A stretch of DNA of 64,000 bases, taken from DATFVA01 sp963774455 (lineage in GTDB: Bacteria; Bacteroidota; Ignavibacteria; Ignavibacteriales; Ignavibacteriaceae). This document shows positions 18,883 to 26,544 of this stretch, piece by piece; positions within the stretch are counted from its first letter, which is position 1, and each line of letters begins with the position of its first letter. Where the stretch lies: positions 124,001 to 188,000 of the forward strand of contig CAVZFD010000002.1 in the NCBI GenBank assembly GCA_963774455.1, written 5' to 3'. A model generated the notes under the pieces. It was not told the origin of the DNA. It was given only the letters and a program-made list of their open reading frames with translations, and ran no database searches. The position numbers and the translations under genes were made by a program.

Positions 18883-20304
18883 TTATTTCGGTCTCTTAGG
18901 CTTATACATATGTGTGCTCTGACCGAAAAATGCTTCTGCCGCCTCCATTATAGTTTCAGATAATGTTGGGTGAGGATGAATAGTAAGCTTCAGGTCTGTT
19001 ACATTAGCACCCATTTCAATTGCAAGCACTCCTTCGGCTATTAGCTCTCCCGCACCGGGACCGCATATGCCTACACCAAGTATCTTTTGTGACCCGGGTT
19101 CAAGGATAAGTTTTGTGACTCCATCGCTCCTTCCCAGTGTAGTGGCTCTCCCGGAAGCAGCCCAGGGAAACTTTGCTGTCTCATATTTTATTTGCTTTTC
19201 TTTTGCCTGGTTTTCTGTTAATCCCGCCCAGGCAATTTCCGGGTCTGTAAAAACAACAGCCGGTATCGCAAGAGGCTCGAAAGCAACTTTATCACCGGCA
19301 ATTGTATCAACAGCAACTCTTGCTTCATGCGAAGCTTTGTGAGCGAGCATAGGTTCACCTGCAATATCGCCTATTGCATAAATATTATCCCCATCTGTTT
19401 TCATTTGCGGATTAACTTTTATCCATCCACGCTCGTTGGTTGTAACGTGAGCATTTTCAAGTCCGAGTCCTGCTGTTGAAGGCTTCCTGCCGATTGACAT
19501 AAGGACGTAGTCATACTCAAGCTCCTCGGTTCCTTTCTCAGTGGTAATTTTAACTTGAATCCCCTTTTTAGTTTCCTTCATTTCAGTGAGTTTAGCATTT
19601 AGCATGATCCTTTCGAAATCCTTCCCAAGCTTTTTTGCAAGGTGAGAAACAAGGTCGCGGTCGGCACCGGGAAGCAGTCCCGGCATCATCTCAACAACTG
19701 AAACTTTTGTTCCGAGTGCCTGATATACAGAACCCAGTTCCAGTCCAATATAACCCCCGCCTATCACAAGCATTGACCTGGGGATCTCCGGAAGGTCGAG
19801 TGCAGTTGTAGAATTGAGAAGCCGTTTGCTGTCAATATTAAGAGCTGGAATTGTAGCAATGATCGAACCCGTTGCAATGATTGCACTTTCGAATTTATGC
19901 TTTTCTGTTGAGCCGTCTTCTTTTTTTATCTCAAGCGTATTAGAATTAATGAAGCTTGCAGTTCCACGTATGTAATTAACTTTCCTCTGTTTTGAAACGA
20001 TCCCGAGTCCGCCCGTTAATTGTTTTACAACTTCATTTTTCCATTCCCGCAGACGATTAATATCTATTTTGGGCTGACCAAATTCGATTCCCCAGTTCTT
20101 CGCTTCTTTAGCTTCATTTATAACTTTTGCTGCATGCAGAAGGGCCTTTGAGGGAATACATCCGCGGTATAGGCATACTCCGCCTGGATTTACTTCTTTA
20201 TCGATTAATGTTACTTCCATGCCGAGGTCGGCAGCATAAAAGGCGGCGGCATATCCGCCGGGTCCTGCCCCGATAACGGTTACACTTTTATTTTGTGATG
20301 TCAA
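18883..20304 (-). CDS. lpdA: Dihydrolipoyl dehydrogenase, E3 of pyruvate dehydrogenase
   Basis: 473 residues. FAD motif GAGPGGYAA at 12-20, redox cysteines C44 and C49 in GGVCLYRGCIPSK, NAD motif GGGYIGLELG, and the catalytic histidine in HPHPTLSE near the C-terminus. It reoxidises the lipoyl arm of the E2 protein encoded upstream at 21577. The start is TTG at 20304, with AGGTGA five bases before it. It is the last gene of the aceE-aceF-peptidase-lpdA operon and follows the peptidase gene by 46 bases. Confidence 0.95.
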   Translation of the reverse strand: MTSQNKSVTVIGAGPGGYAAAFYAADLGMEVTLIDKEVNPGGVCLYRGCIPSKALLHAAKVINEAKEAKNWGIEFGQPKIDINRLREWKNEVVKQLTGGLGIVSKQRKVNYIRGTASFINSNTLEIKKEDGSTEKHKFESAIIATGSIIATIPALNIDSKRLLNSTTALDLPEIPRSMLVIGGGYIGLELGSVYQALGTKVSVVEMMPGLLPGADRDLVSHLAKKLGKDFERIMLNAKLTEMKETKKGIQVKITTEKGTEELEYDYVLMSIGRKPSTAGLGLENAHVTTNERGWIKVNPQMKTDGDNIYAIGDIAGEPMLAHKASHEARVAVDTIAGDKVAFEPLAIPAVVFTDPEIAWAGLTENQAKEKQIKYETAKFPWAASGRATTLGRSDGVTKLILEPGSQKILGVGICGPGAGELIAEGVLAIEMGANVTDLKLTIHPHPTLSETIMEAAEAFFGQSTHMYKPKRPK

Positions 20305-20350
20305 TGTTCACCTGAAGTATTAAAAGTAGAATTACTATTTATAAAAATCA

Positions 20351-21553
20351 TTATTTAGATTTATCCGGTACAATCCAGATATTATTTTCAATCTCCAATT
20401 TTACGTCATCAATAAAAACTGCCTTACCGGTTCCTCCGGGACGGAAATCAGTAACAATATCTACGTGCTGTGCTGATTCATTAAAAATTCCTTTTGATTT
20501 TAAACCGGAAATCTCCTGCCGGGCATCTTCAGAATTCTCATCATTCACATAAGCCTCCGGGTAGCTTTGCCCTATTGCTATATGTAGAGTACCGCCCACC
20601 TTTTCAACAAATAAGGGGTTTTTCAGAACTTTATCCATCCCGTTGTTCATGCCGAGCGCGACTTCCCCGAGTCGGTGTGAACCTTCATCAGTTTCAATAA
20701 TTTTCCTCAAAGCTTCAAAACCTTTTTCTGCTGTATATTCCTTTATAACTCCCCCTTCAAACCTCAAATAAATTCCCTGGATATCCATTCCACCCTGGAA
20801 GACAGGCAGATCTACAAATATTTCTCCCTCAACAGAATTTGCATCAGGACTGGTGAAAACCTCGCCGTCGGGAAAATTTCTATCCCCTGTGCATTTTATG
20901 ATATTCCTTCCAGCTATGTTTAGTTTAAGTTCAAGTTCTTTTTTTGTTACAGGATGAACCGTCTGAACTCTTATCTCCGAACTTTTTTTCAGCAATTGAT
21001 ATATATCTTCTTCTACGTCATCCAGCAGGCGGGGATCAATGGTAGATGCCTTAACAATAAAATCAGAATATTCTTTAATCGTCATACCTTCCAAATCAGC
21101 AAATCCCTGTGTTGGAAAGAGAGTTAATACCCACGGCTTTGATAGCCTGATTTCTTTTATGGGAGAATCAACTTTCATTACTTCCCGCAAAAGTTCTTCT
21201 TTACCGCCATTAAATAAATCCGGGTTTGATACCCCGAGGATTTCAATATACTTTGTCATAGATTTATATCTGTCGATATGCCATTTCGGAACTTTATTTA
21301 TCTGGTCCTTATTTCCGAATTTTGTTATTGATGTACCCCATACTCTTCCGCGGTCATTATCTGGTGCGACTATATTTATATCCGCAATTGCTCCGGAGGC
21401 AAAAATTTTATTCTGCAAAACACTTATCAAAGGCCAGCAGGCATCTTCTCCTTTTACCATTATTACATCATCTTTTTTAATACCGCCCAAGCTGTAATCC
21501 AATAAATAATCTGCCCATTTTTTCAGATCACTTTCGGCTATTATATTCTGCAT
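20351..21553 (-). CDS. M29-family metallo-aminopeptidase
   Basis: About 400 residues. Metal-ligand motifs of the M29 (AmpS/PepS) family are visible: the glutamates of DGEVFTSP and RLGEVALG, the histidine of LHIAIG and the HVDIVTD segment near the C-terminus. It removes N-terminal amino acids from peptides in the cytosol. I choose the ATG at 21553, because the longer frame to 21622 overlaps the end of aceF and adds a non-conserved basic stretch. It lies between aceF (23 bases upstream) and lpdA, an unusual guest within a pyruvate dehydrogenase operon. Confidence 0.85.
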   Translation of the reverse strand: MQNIIAESDLKKWADYLLDYSLGGIKKDDVIMVKGEDACWPLISVLQNKIFASGAIADINIVAPDNDRGRVWGTSITKFGNKDQINKVPKWHIDRYKSMTKYIEILGVSNPDLFNGGKEELLREVMKVDSPIKEIRLSKPWVLTLFPTQGFADLEGMTIKEYSDFIVKASTIDPRLLDDVEEDIYQLLKKSSEIRVQTVHPVTKKELELKLNIAGRNIIKCTGDRNFPDGEVFTSPDANSVEGEIFVDLPVFQGGMDIQGIYLRFEGGVIKEYTAEKGFEALRKIIETDEGSHRLGEVALGMNNGMDKVLKNPLFVEKVGGTLHIAIGQSYPEAYVNDENSEDARQEISGLKSKGIFNESAQHVDIVTDFRPGGTGKAVFIDDVKLEIENNIWIVPDKSK

Positions 21554-21576
21554 AAAATTTTTTGTATCCTTCTTAT

Positions 21577-23355
21577 TTAGATTATCATTTTTAAGGGTTG
21601 TTCGAGAGCCTCGCATACCCATCTTAAGAACCTGGCCGCGTCGGCTCCGTCGATAATCCTGTGATCATAGGATAAAGATAATGGAAGCATAAGCCGCGGA
21701 ACCAGCCTGTTGTCCTTATACACAGGTATCATCTCACCGCGTGAAACCCCCAGTATGGCAACTTCAGGCGAATTCACGATAGGTGTGAATGATGTCCCGC
21801 CGATTCCACCCAGGTTGGTTATGGTTATCGATCCTCCCTGCATTTCCTCAAGAGAAATTTTCCTGTTCCTTGCTTTCTCCGCAAGCTGACTCATTTCTGT
21901 AGAAATCTCCCTGAGATTCTTCCGGTCGGTATTTTTAATAACAGGCACAAGCAGTCCGTTCTCAGTATCAACCGCAATTCCTATGTTGAAATACTTCTTA
22001 TATATTATTTCTTTTTTCTCCATATCTATGCTGGAGTTAAACTGCGGGAACTGTTTAATCGCTGCTGTAATTACTTTTACGAGTATTGAAGTTACTGTTA
22101 ATTTTCCGCCTGCTTTTTCAACATCGGGATTAAATTGTTTTCTAAGTTTTTCCAGTCCGGTTATATCAGCCTTATCAAACTGGGTTACGTGCGGAGTAAC
22201 AGCCCACGCATAGCTGAGATGTTCTGCTGTCTTTGATCGGATCTTGCTCATTGGTTTACGTTCAACCTCGCCGTACTTCGTAAAGTCGGGCAGCTCTTCC
22301 TGCTTAACACCGACCCCGATTCCACGAGATTCTATCTCCTCATTCATACTCTTCACAAAAGCCTTAACGTCGTCCATAGAAATTCTGCCGCCAGGACCAG
22401 TGCCTTTAACCTTCCTGATGTCTACCCCGAGTTCACGGGCGATCCTTCTAACGGACGGAGCTGCCGGAGCAGAATTGATCATTATCGGAGGCTGATCTTC
22501 AATTTCACCAGGCCTGAAATCCTCTCTTTTACCGTCAGTAACCTTTTGGGGTTCTACTTCCTTTCTCTCAGCTTCCTTTTCCTGTATCTCAACGACTTCT
22601 GAAACTTCTTCCTCAACCTCTTCCTCTTTTCCTTCCTCCTCCGGAACCTCACCTGTTTCAACCTTTATTATTGTCTGACCGACCTTTGCCTTATCACCCT
22701 CCTTAACCAGTACCTCAGTTACCCTTCCGCTTACATCCGAGGGCACCTCTATAGTTGCTTTATCTGTTTCGATCTCCATAATCCCCTGGTCGCGTTCAAT
22801 CGAATCACCTTTGCTTACAAGTACGCTTATTACATCGGCAGATTCAATGTTCTCGCCTAGTTCGGGAAGTTTAAATTCTACGATCTTCCTGCCGCCTTCC
22901 TTTGCCTTCACTTCCTTTTCAGGCTTCTCTTTTGCCCGTGCCTTTACTTCCTTCTCCTCAACAGGTTTTTCCTCGCTTGCCGATTCAGGTTTGTCTTCCC
23001 CCTCAGTAGGTTTCTCTACGCCAGCTTCAGATTTCTCTTTCCCCTCATCAGGTTTCTTTTCTTTCTCAGCTGTCTTCATTTCCGTTTTTTGTTCTTTTCC
23101 GTGTGAAGGCTGCGCCTTTCCGTCTTCAACAGAGAAGATAACCTGACCAACCGTAACTTTATCTCCCGCTTTAACCTTAACTTCCTTTACGGTTCCTTTA
23201 AGTGTGGAGGGGACTTCTATTGTAGCTTTATCCGTCTCTATTTCTATTACGCCCTGGTCGATGTTGATATCATCGCCCTGCTTTATCAGCACGTTGATGA
23301 TATCAGCCGAATCTATATTCTCTCCCAGTTCGGGCAATTTAAATTCTTTAGCCAT
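21577..23355 (-). CDS. aceF: Dihydrolipoamide acetyltransferase, E2, two lipoyl domains
   Basis: 592 residues. Two lipoyl domains (1-79, K43; 158-235, K199) each carry the ETDKATIEVP motif. The linkers (80-157 and 236-290) are rich in Lys and Glu rather than the usual Ala/Pro. A peripheral subunit-binding domain (297-335, VRRIARELGVDIRKVKGTGPGGR) precedes the catalytic domain with SLSYDHRIIDGA near the C-terminus. It transfers acetyl groups to CoA. The start at 23355 has AGGAAA upstream, and the gene follows aceE by 51 bases. Confidence 0.95.
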   Translation of the reverse strand: MAKEFKLPELGENIDSADIINVLIKQGDDINIDQGVIEIETDKATIEVPSTLKGTVKEVKVKAGDKVTVGQVIFSVEDGKAQPSHGKEQKTEMKTAEKEKKPDEGKEKSEAGVEKPTEGEDKPESASEEKPVEEKEVKARAKEKPEKEVKAKEGGRKIVEFKLPELGENIESADVISVLVSKGDSIERDQGIMEIETDKATIEVPSDVSGRVTEVLVKEGDKAKVGQTIIKVETGEVPEEEGKEEEVEEEVSEVVEIQEKEAERKEVEPQKVTDGKREDFRPGEIEDQPPIMINSAPAAPSVRRIARELGVDIRKVKGTGPGGRISMDDVKAFVKSMNEEIESRGIGVGVKQEELPDFTKYGEVERKPMSKIRSKTAEHLSYAWAVTPHVTQFDKADITGLEKLRKQFNPDVEKAGGKLTVTSILVKVITAAIKQFPQFNSSIDMEKKEIIYKKYFNIGIAVDTENGLLVPVIKNTDRKNLREISTEMSQLAEKARNRKISLEEMQGGSITITNLGGIGGTSFTPIVNSPEVAILGVSRGEMIPVYKDNRLVPRLMLPLSLSYDHRIIDGADAARFLRWVCEALEQPLKMII

Positions 23356-23406
23356 TTGTAGTTTCCTGATTAAGATATTTCATTCAGTATTAAGAAAAAA
23401 TTATAA

Positions 23407-26085
23407 TTAAGATTTTACGGGATTGGGTTTTCCCGGGTCAACACCAAGCTGCTTAATTGCTTTATCTACCATCTGCATCTTGATTTTATCCTCCTTGGCC
23501 AATGCATAGAGTACGGCCACTACGATATGTTTTGCATCAACCTCGAAGAAATCCCTCAGCTCAGCTCTTCCTTCGCTTCTTCCGAATCCATCCGTGCCGA
23601 GAGACATAAGCGTACCGGGAACCCATTTAGCAATTGAATCAGGCAGCGCTTTTACATAATCACTGGCTGCAACATAAACGTCTTTTTCATTCTTCAGCTG
23701 CTGGGTGATGTAGGGAGTCTTTGCTTTTTCCGAAGGATGAAGCATATTCCATCTGTCAACTTCAAGTGCGTCCCGCCTGAGTTCCTTATAGCTGGTAACG
23801 CTCCATACATCAGCGGCTATTTTATAATCATCTTCCAGAATTTCCGCAGCTTTCAGCACCTCATTCAATATGGTGCCGCTGCCGAAAAGCTGTGCCTTCA
23901 GCTTAGCCTGTTTTTTATCGGAGACTTTGAATTTGTACATCCCTTTTATAATGCCTTCCTTTGCGCCCTTCGGCATCTGCGGCATCGGGTAGTTTTCATT
24001 CATAACTGTCAGGTAATAAAAAACTTTTTCCTGGTCTTCATACATTCTCTTAATTCCGTCACGGATAATTACAGCAATTTCATAGGCAAATGCGGGATCA
24101 TAAGTAACAAGGTTTGGAATTGTATACGCAAGAAGGTGACTGTTGCCATCCTGGTGCTGAAGACCTTCGCCGTTGAGTGTAGTTCTGCCGGCTGTTCCTC
24201 CTACCATAAATCCTTTACACTGCATATCCCCAGCTGCCCAAACAAGGTCGCCCATACGCTGGAACCCGAACATCGAGTAATAGATGAAGAAGGGGATCAT
24301 ATTTATACCGTGTGTTGCATATGCTGTACCTGCAGCGATAAATGATGACATTGAACCGGCCTCGGTAATTCCTTCTTCAAGTATCTGTCCGTTCTGAGCT
24401 TCCTTATAATAGAGAAGACTTTCTTTATCAACCGGTTCGTATAACTGCCCCGCGTGCGAATAAATACCGATCTGCCTGAACAGAGCCTCCATACCGAATG
24501 TCCTTGCCTCATCCGGTACGATCGGCACAATAAGTTTTCCAATTTCTTTATCCTTAAGCAGCTTTGCAAGTATCCTGACGAAAACCATTGTGGTTGAAAC
24601 TTCACGTCCTTCGGTACCTTTATAAAATTCCTCAAAAATATCTTCGGGAGGTGTCTTGATAGGACGGATGTCGGTTTTTCGTTTAGGCAGAAAGCCTCCA
24701 AGTTCGTCTCGCCTCTCCATCATATACTTTATTTCAGGACTATCCTCACCGGGTCTGTAAAACGGGGCTCCCGGGATTTCTTCATCAGAAATCGGAATAC
24801 CAAACCGCGATCTGAACTCCTTCATCTCCTCTTCGTTCAGCTTTTTCTGCTGATGGGTGATGTTCTTGCCTTCCCCGCTTTCTCCTAGTCCGTATCCTTT
24901 AATTGTTTTCGCAAGAATGACAGTTGGAGTACCTTTATGTTCTGCTGCAGACTTGAATGCAGCGTAGACTTTCTCGGGATCATGTCCGCCTCTTTTCATT
25001 TTTTTCAACTGTTCATCCGATAGGTTCTTAACCATATCAAGTAAGTCTTCATCAGCACCGAAGAAATGTTCCCTTATGTATGCACCGGATTCAACAGAAT
25101 ATTTCTGATACTGGCCGTCAACAACCTCACCCATTCTTTTAACCAGTTTGCCCTCGTCATCTTTTTCCAGCAGGGGGTCCCATTCGCTTCCCCATACTAC
25201 CTTAATAACATTCCATCCCGCACCGCGGAAAATGGCTTCAAGCTCCTGAATAATTTTACCGTTGCCTCTTACGGGTCCGTCCAGTCTCTGCAGGTTGCAA
25301 TTTATTACAAAAATCAGGTTGTCCAGTTTCTCCCTTGCAGCAAGAGTAATAGCACCTAAGGCTTCGGGTTCGTCTGTTTCCCCATCACCCAGGAAAGCCC
25401 ATACGTGCCCTTCTCTTTTTCTCTCTATCAGGCTCCGGTCCTCAAGGTAGCGGTTAAAGCGGGCCTGATAAATAGCCATTATTGGTCCCAGTCCCATAGA
25501 AACCGTCGGGAACTCCCAGAAATCAGGCATAAGCCATGGGTGGGGATAGGATGATAAACCGCCTGAAGGTTTAAGCTCCCTTCTGAAATTTTCGAGCTGT
25601 TCTACAGTAAGTCTTCCCTCAAGAAAAGCGCGGGCATAGATTCCCGGCGAAGCGTGTCCCTGGAAAAAAACCTGGTCGCCTTCATAATTATCTTCCTTGC
25701 CCCGGAAGAAGTGATTGAAGCCTATCTCGTATAGGGTAGCAGCGGAGGCGTAAGTCGATATATGTCCCCCTATTCCGCTTTCAAGCTTATTCGCCTTCAC
25801 TACCATCGCCATTGCATTCCAGCGGATCAGGCTTTTAATTCTTCGTTCAATCTCACGGTTGCCGGGGAAAGGCGGCTGTTTCTCACGGACAATCGTATTG
25901 ATATAGGGTGTATTTGCTGAAAAGGGGATATCAACTCCCGCTTTATGCGCCCTTATCTGAAGCTGATGTAGAAGTTCTTTTACTCTTTCCGGACCTCCAT
26001 GTTCAAATACATAATCCAGCGAATAGAGCCATTCCCGGGTTTCGATTTCATTCATTTCGTCTTTTTTAGTTTTTTCTTTAGCCAT
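23407..26085 (-). CDS. aceE: Pyruvate dehydrogenase E1, homodimeric type
   Basis: 892 residues, the length expected for the single-chain E1 (AceE) rather than the alpha/beta type. The thiamine diphosphate motif GDGETDEPEALGA ... NCN lies near residues 230-265, and the pyrimidine-domain and C-terminal domains follow. It decarboxylates pyruvate and passes the acetyl group to the lipoyl arm of AceF. It is first in the operon. AGAGGA lies about 9 bases before the ATG. A structured leader with nested stems lies 30-83 bases upstream and could be regulatory. Confidence 0.95.
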   Translation of the reverse strand: MAKEKTKKDEMNEIETREWLYSLDYVFEHGGPERVKELLHQLQIRAHKAGVDIPFSANTPYINTIVREKQPPFPGNREIERRIKSLIRWNAMAMVVKANKLESGIGGHISTYASAATLYEIGFNHFFRGKEDNYEGDQVFFQGHASPGIYARAFLEGRLTVEQLENFRRELKPSGGLSSYPHPWLMPDFWEFPTVSMGLGPIMAIYQARFNRYLEDRSLIERKREGHVWAFLGDGETDEPEALGAITLAAREKLDNLIFVINCNLQRLDGPVRGNGKIIQELEAIFRGAGWNVIKVVWGSEWDPLLEKDDEGKLVKRMGEVVDGQYQKYSVESGAYIREHFFGADEDLLDMVKNLSDEQLKKMKRGGHDPEKVYAAFKSAAEHKGTPTVILAKTIKGYGLGESGEGKNITHQQKKLNEEEMKEFRSRFGIPISDEEIPGAPFYRPGEDSPEIKYMMERRDELGGFLPKRKTDIRPIKTPPEDIFEEFYKGTEGREVSTTMVFVRILAKLLKDKEIGKLIVPIVPDEARTFGMEALFRQIGIYSHAGQLYEPVDKESLLYYKEAQNGQILEEGITEAGSMSSFIAAGTAYATHGINMIPFFIYYSMFGFQRMGDLVWAAGDMQCKGFMVGGTAGRTTLNGEGLQHQDGNSHLLAYTIPNLVTYDPAFAYEIAVIIRDGIKRMYEDQEKVFYYLTVMNENYPMPQMPKGAKEGIIKGMYKFKVSDKKQAKLKAQLFGSGTILNEVLKAAEILEDDYKIAADVWSVTSYKELRRDALEVDRWNMLHPSEKAKTPYITQQLKNEKDVYVAASDYVKALPDSIAKWVPGTLMSLGTDGFGRSEGRAELRDFFEVDAKHIVVAVLYALAKEDKIKMQMVDKAIKQLGVDPGKPNPVKS

Positions 26086-26114
26086 CTAAGGATTCCTCTT
26101 TAAGATTGATTCCG

Positions 26115-26168
26115 CAGAATATGAATTCATTGCGGTTTAGCTGATGCTAACCGGAAAACCATATTCTG
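26115..26168 (-). promoter_or_regulatory. Nested hairpin in the aceE leader
   Basis: The outer stem is CAGAATATG (26115-26123) with CATATTCTG (26160-26168). The inner stem is CGGTTTAGC (26133-26141) with GCTAACCG (26146-26153), with a TGAT loop and one bulge. It sits 30-83 bases upstream of the aceE ATG. A regulatory role in pyruvate dehydrogenase expression is inference. Confidence 0.5.
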
Positions 26169-26332
26169 GTTATTTTAAGTTAAATAATTGATAATCCTGT
26201 CAGATAACTTAATTGATTATTCAAAAAATTACAATTAAACAAGACCTTGCGGTGAAATAGGATACAGTCTTTCCCCGAAGTCTGATGGCTTAAAAGGATT
26301 GTATTTGTGTATATGTGAGGGTAGTATTTAAA

Positions 26333-26398
26333 GCGCATTTAGTGCGCATTTAGTGCGCATTTAGAGCGGAATTAGTGCGCGTTTAGTATGCAGTTAGT
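26333..26398. repeat. Six 11-bp tandem repeats, GCGCATTTAGT
   Basis: Consecutive units start at 26333, 26344, 26355, 26366, 26377 and 26388. The first two are identical, the third differs by one base, and the last three are degenerate but keep the TTAGT end. The array is intergenic, upstream of tex. The 11-bp period places copies on nearly the same helix face. Confidence 0.88.
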
Positions 26399-26486
26399 TC
26401 TTGTAAGAGAAGCAGCTGGATGGCGGTGAATAGAACAAGATCAGCAGCGCTTCCGGGATAATATTTTCTTCAAAAGTTTGTTTCTT

Positions 26487-26519
26487 ATTGAATTGTATCA
26501 ATCTTTATTTATACTTTTG
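26487..26519 (+). promoter_or_regulatory. Bacteroidota-type promoter of tex
   Basis: ATTG at 26487-26490 and TACTTTTG at 26512-26519, with a 21-base spacer, match the TTTG-N19-21-TAnnTTTG consensus apart from one base in the upstream box. The tex ATG follows 25 bases later. Confidence 0.6.
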
Positions 26520-26544
26520 CCACTCAATTAAATGACAGGATAGG

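Larger units (their letters stand above)
26086..26544. other. Divergent intergenic region between aceE and tex
   Basis: 459 bases. It holds a nested hairpin near the aceE start (26115-26168), six degenerate 11-bp tandem repeats (26333-26398) and a Bacteroidota-type promoter for tex (26487-26519). No coding frame is supported. Confidence 0.75.

Noticed and set aside
21554..21622. Longer start for the M29 aminopeptidase
   Set aside because: It would overlap the aceF stop and adds a basic stretch lacking family conservation.
26333..26398. CRISPR array
   Set aside because: Units are contiguous with no spacers; it is a simple tandem repeat.
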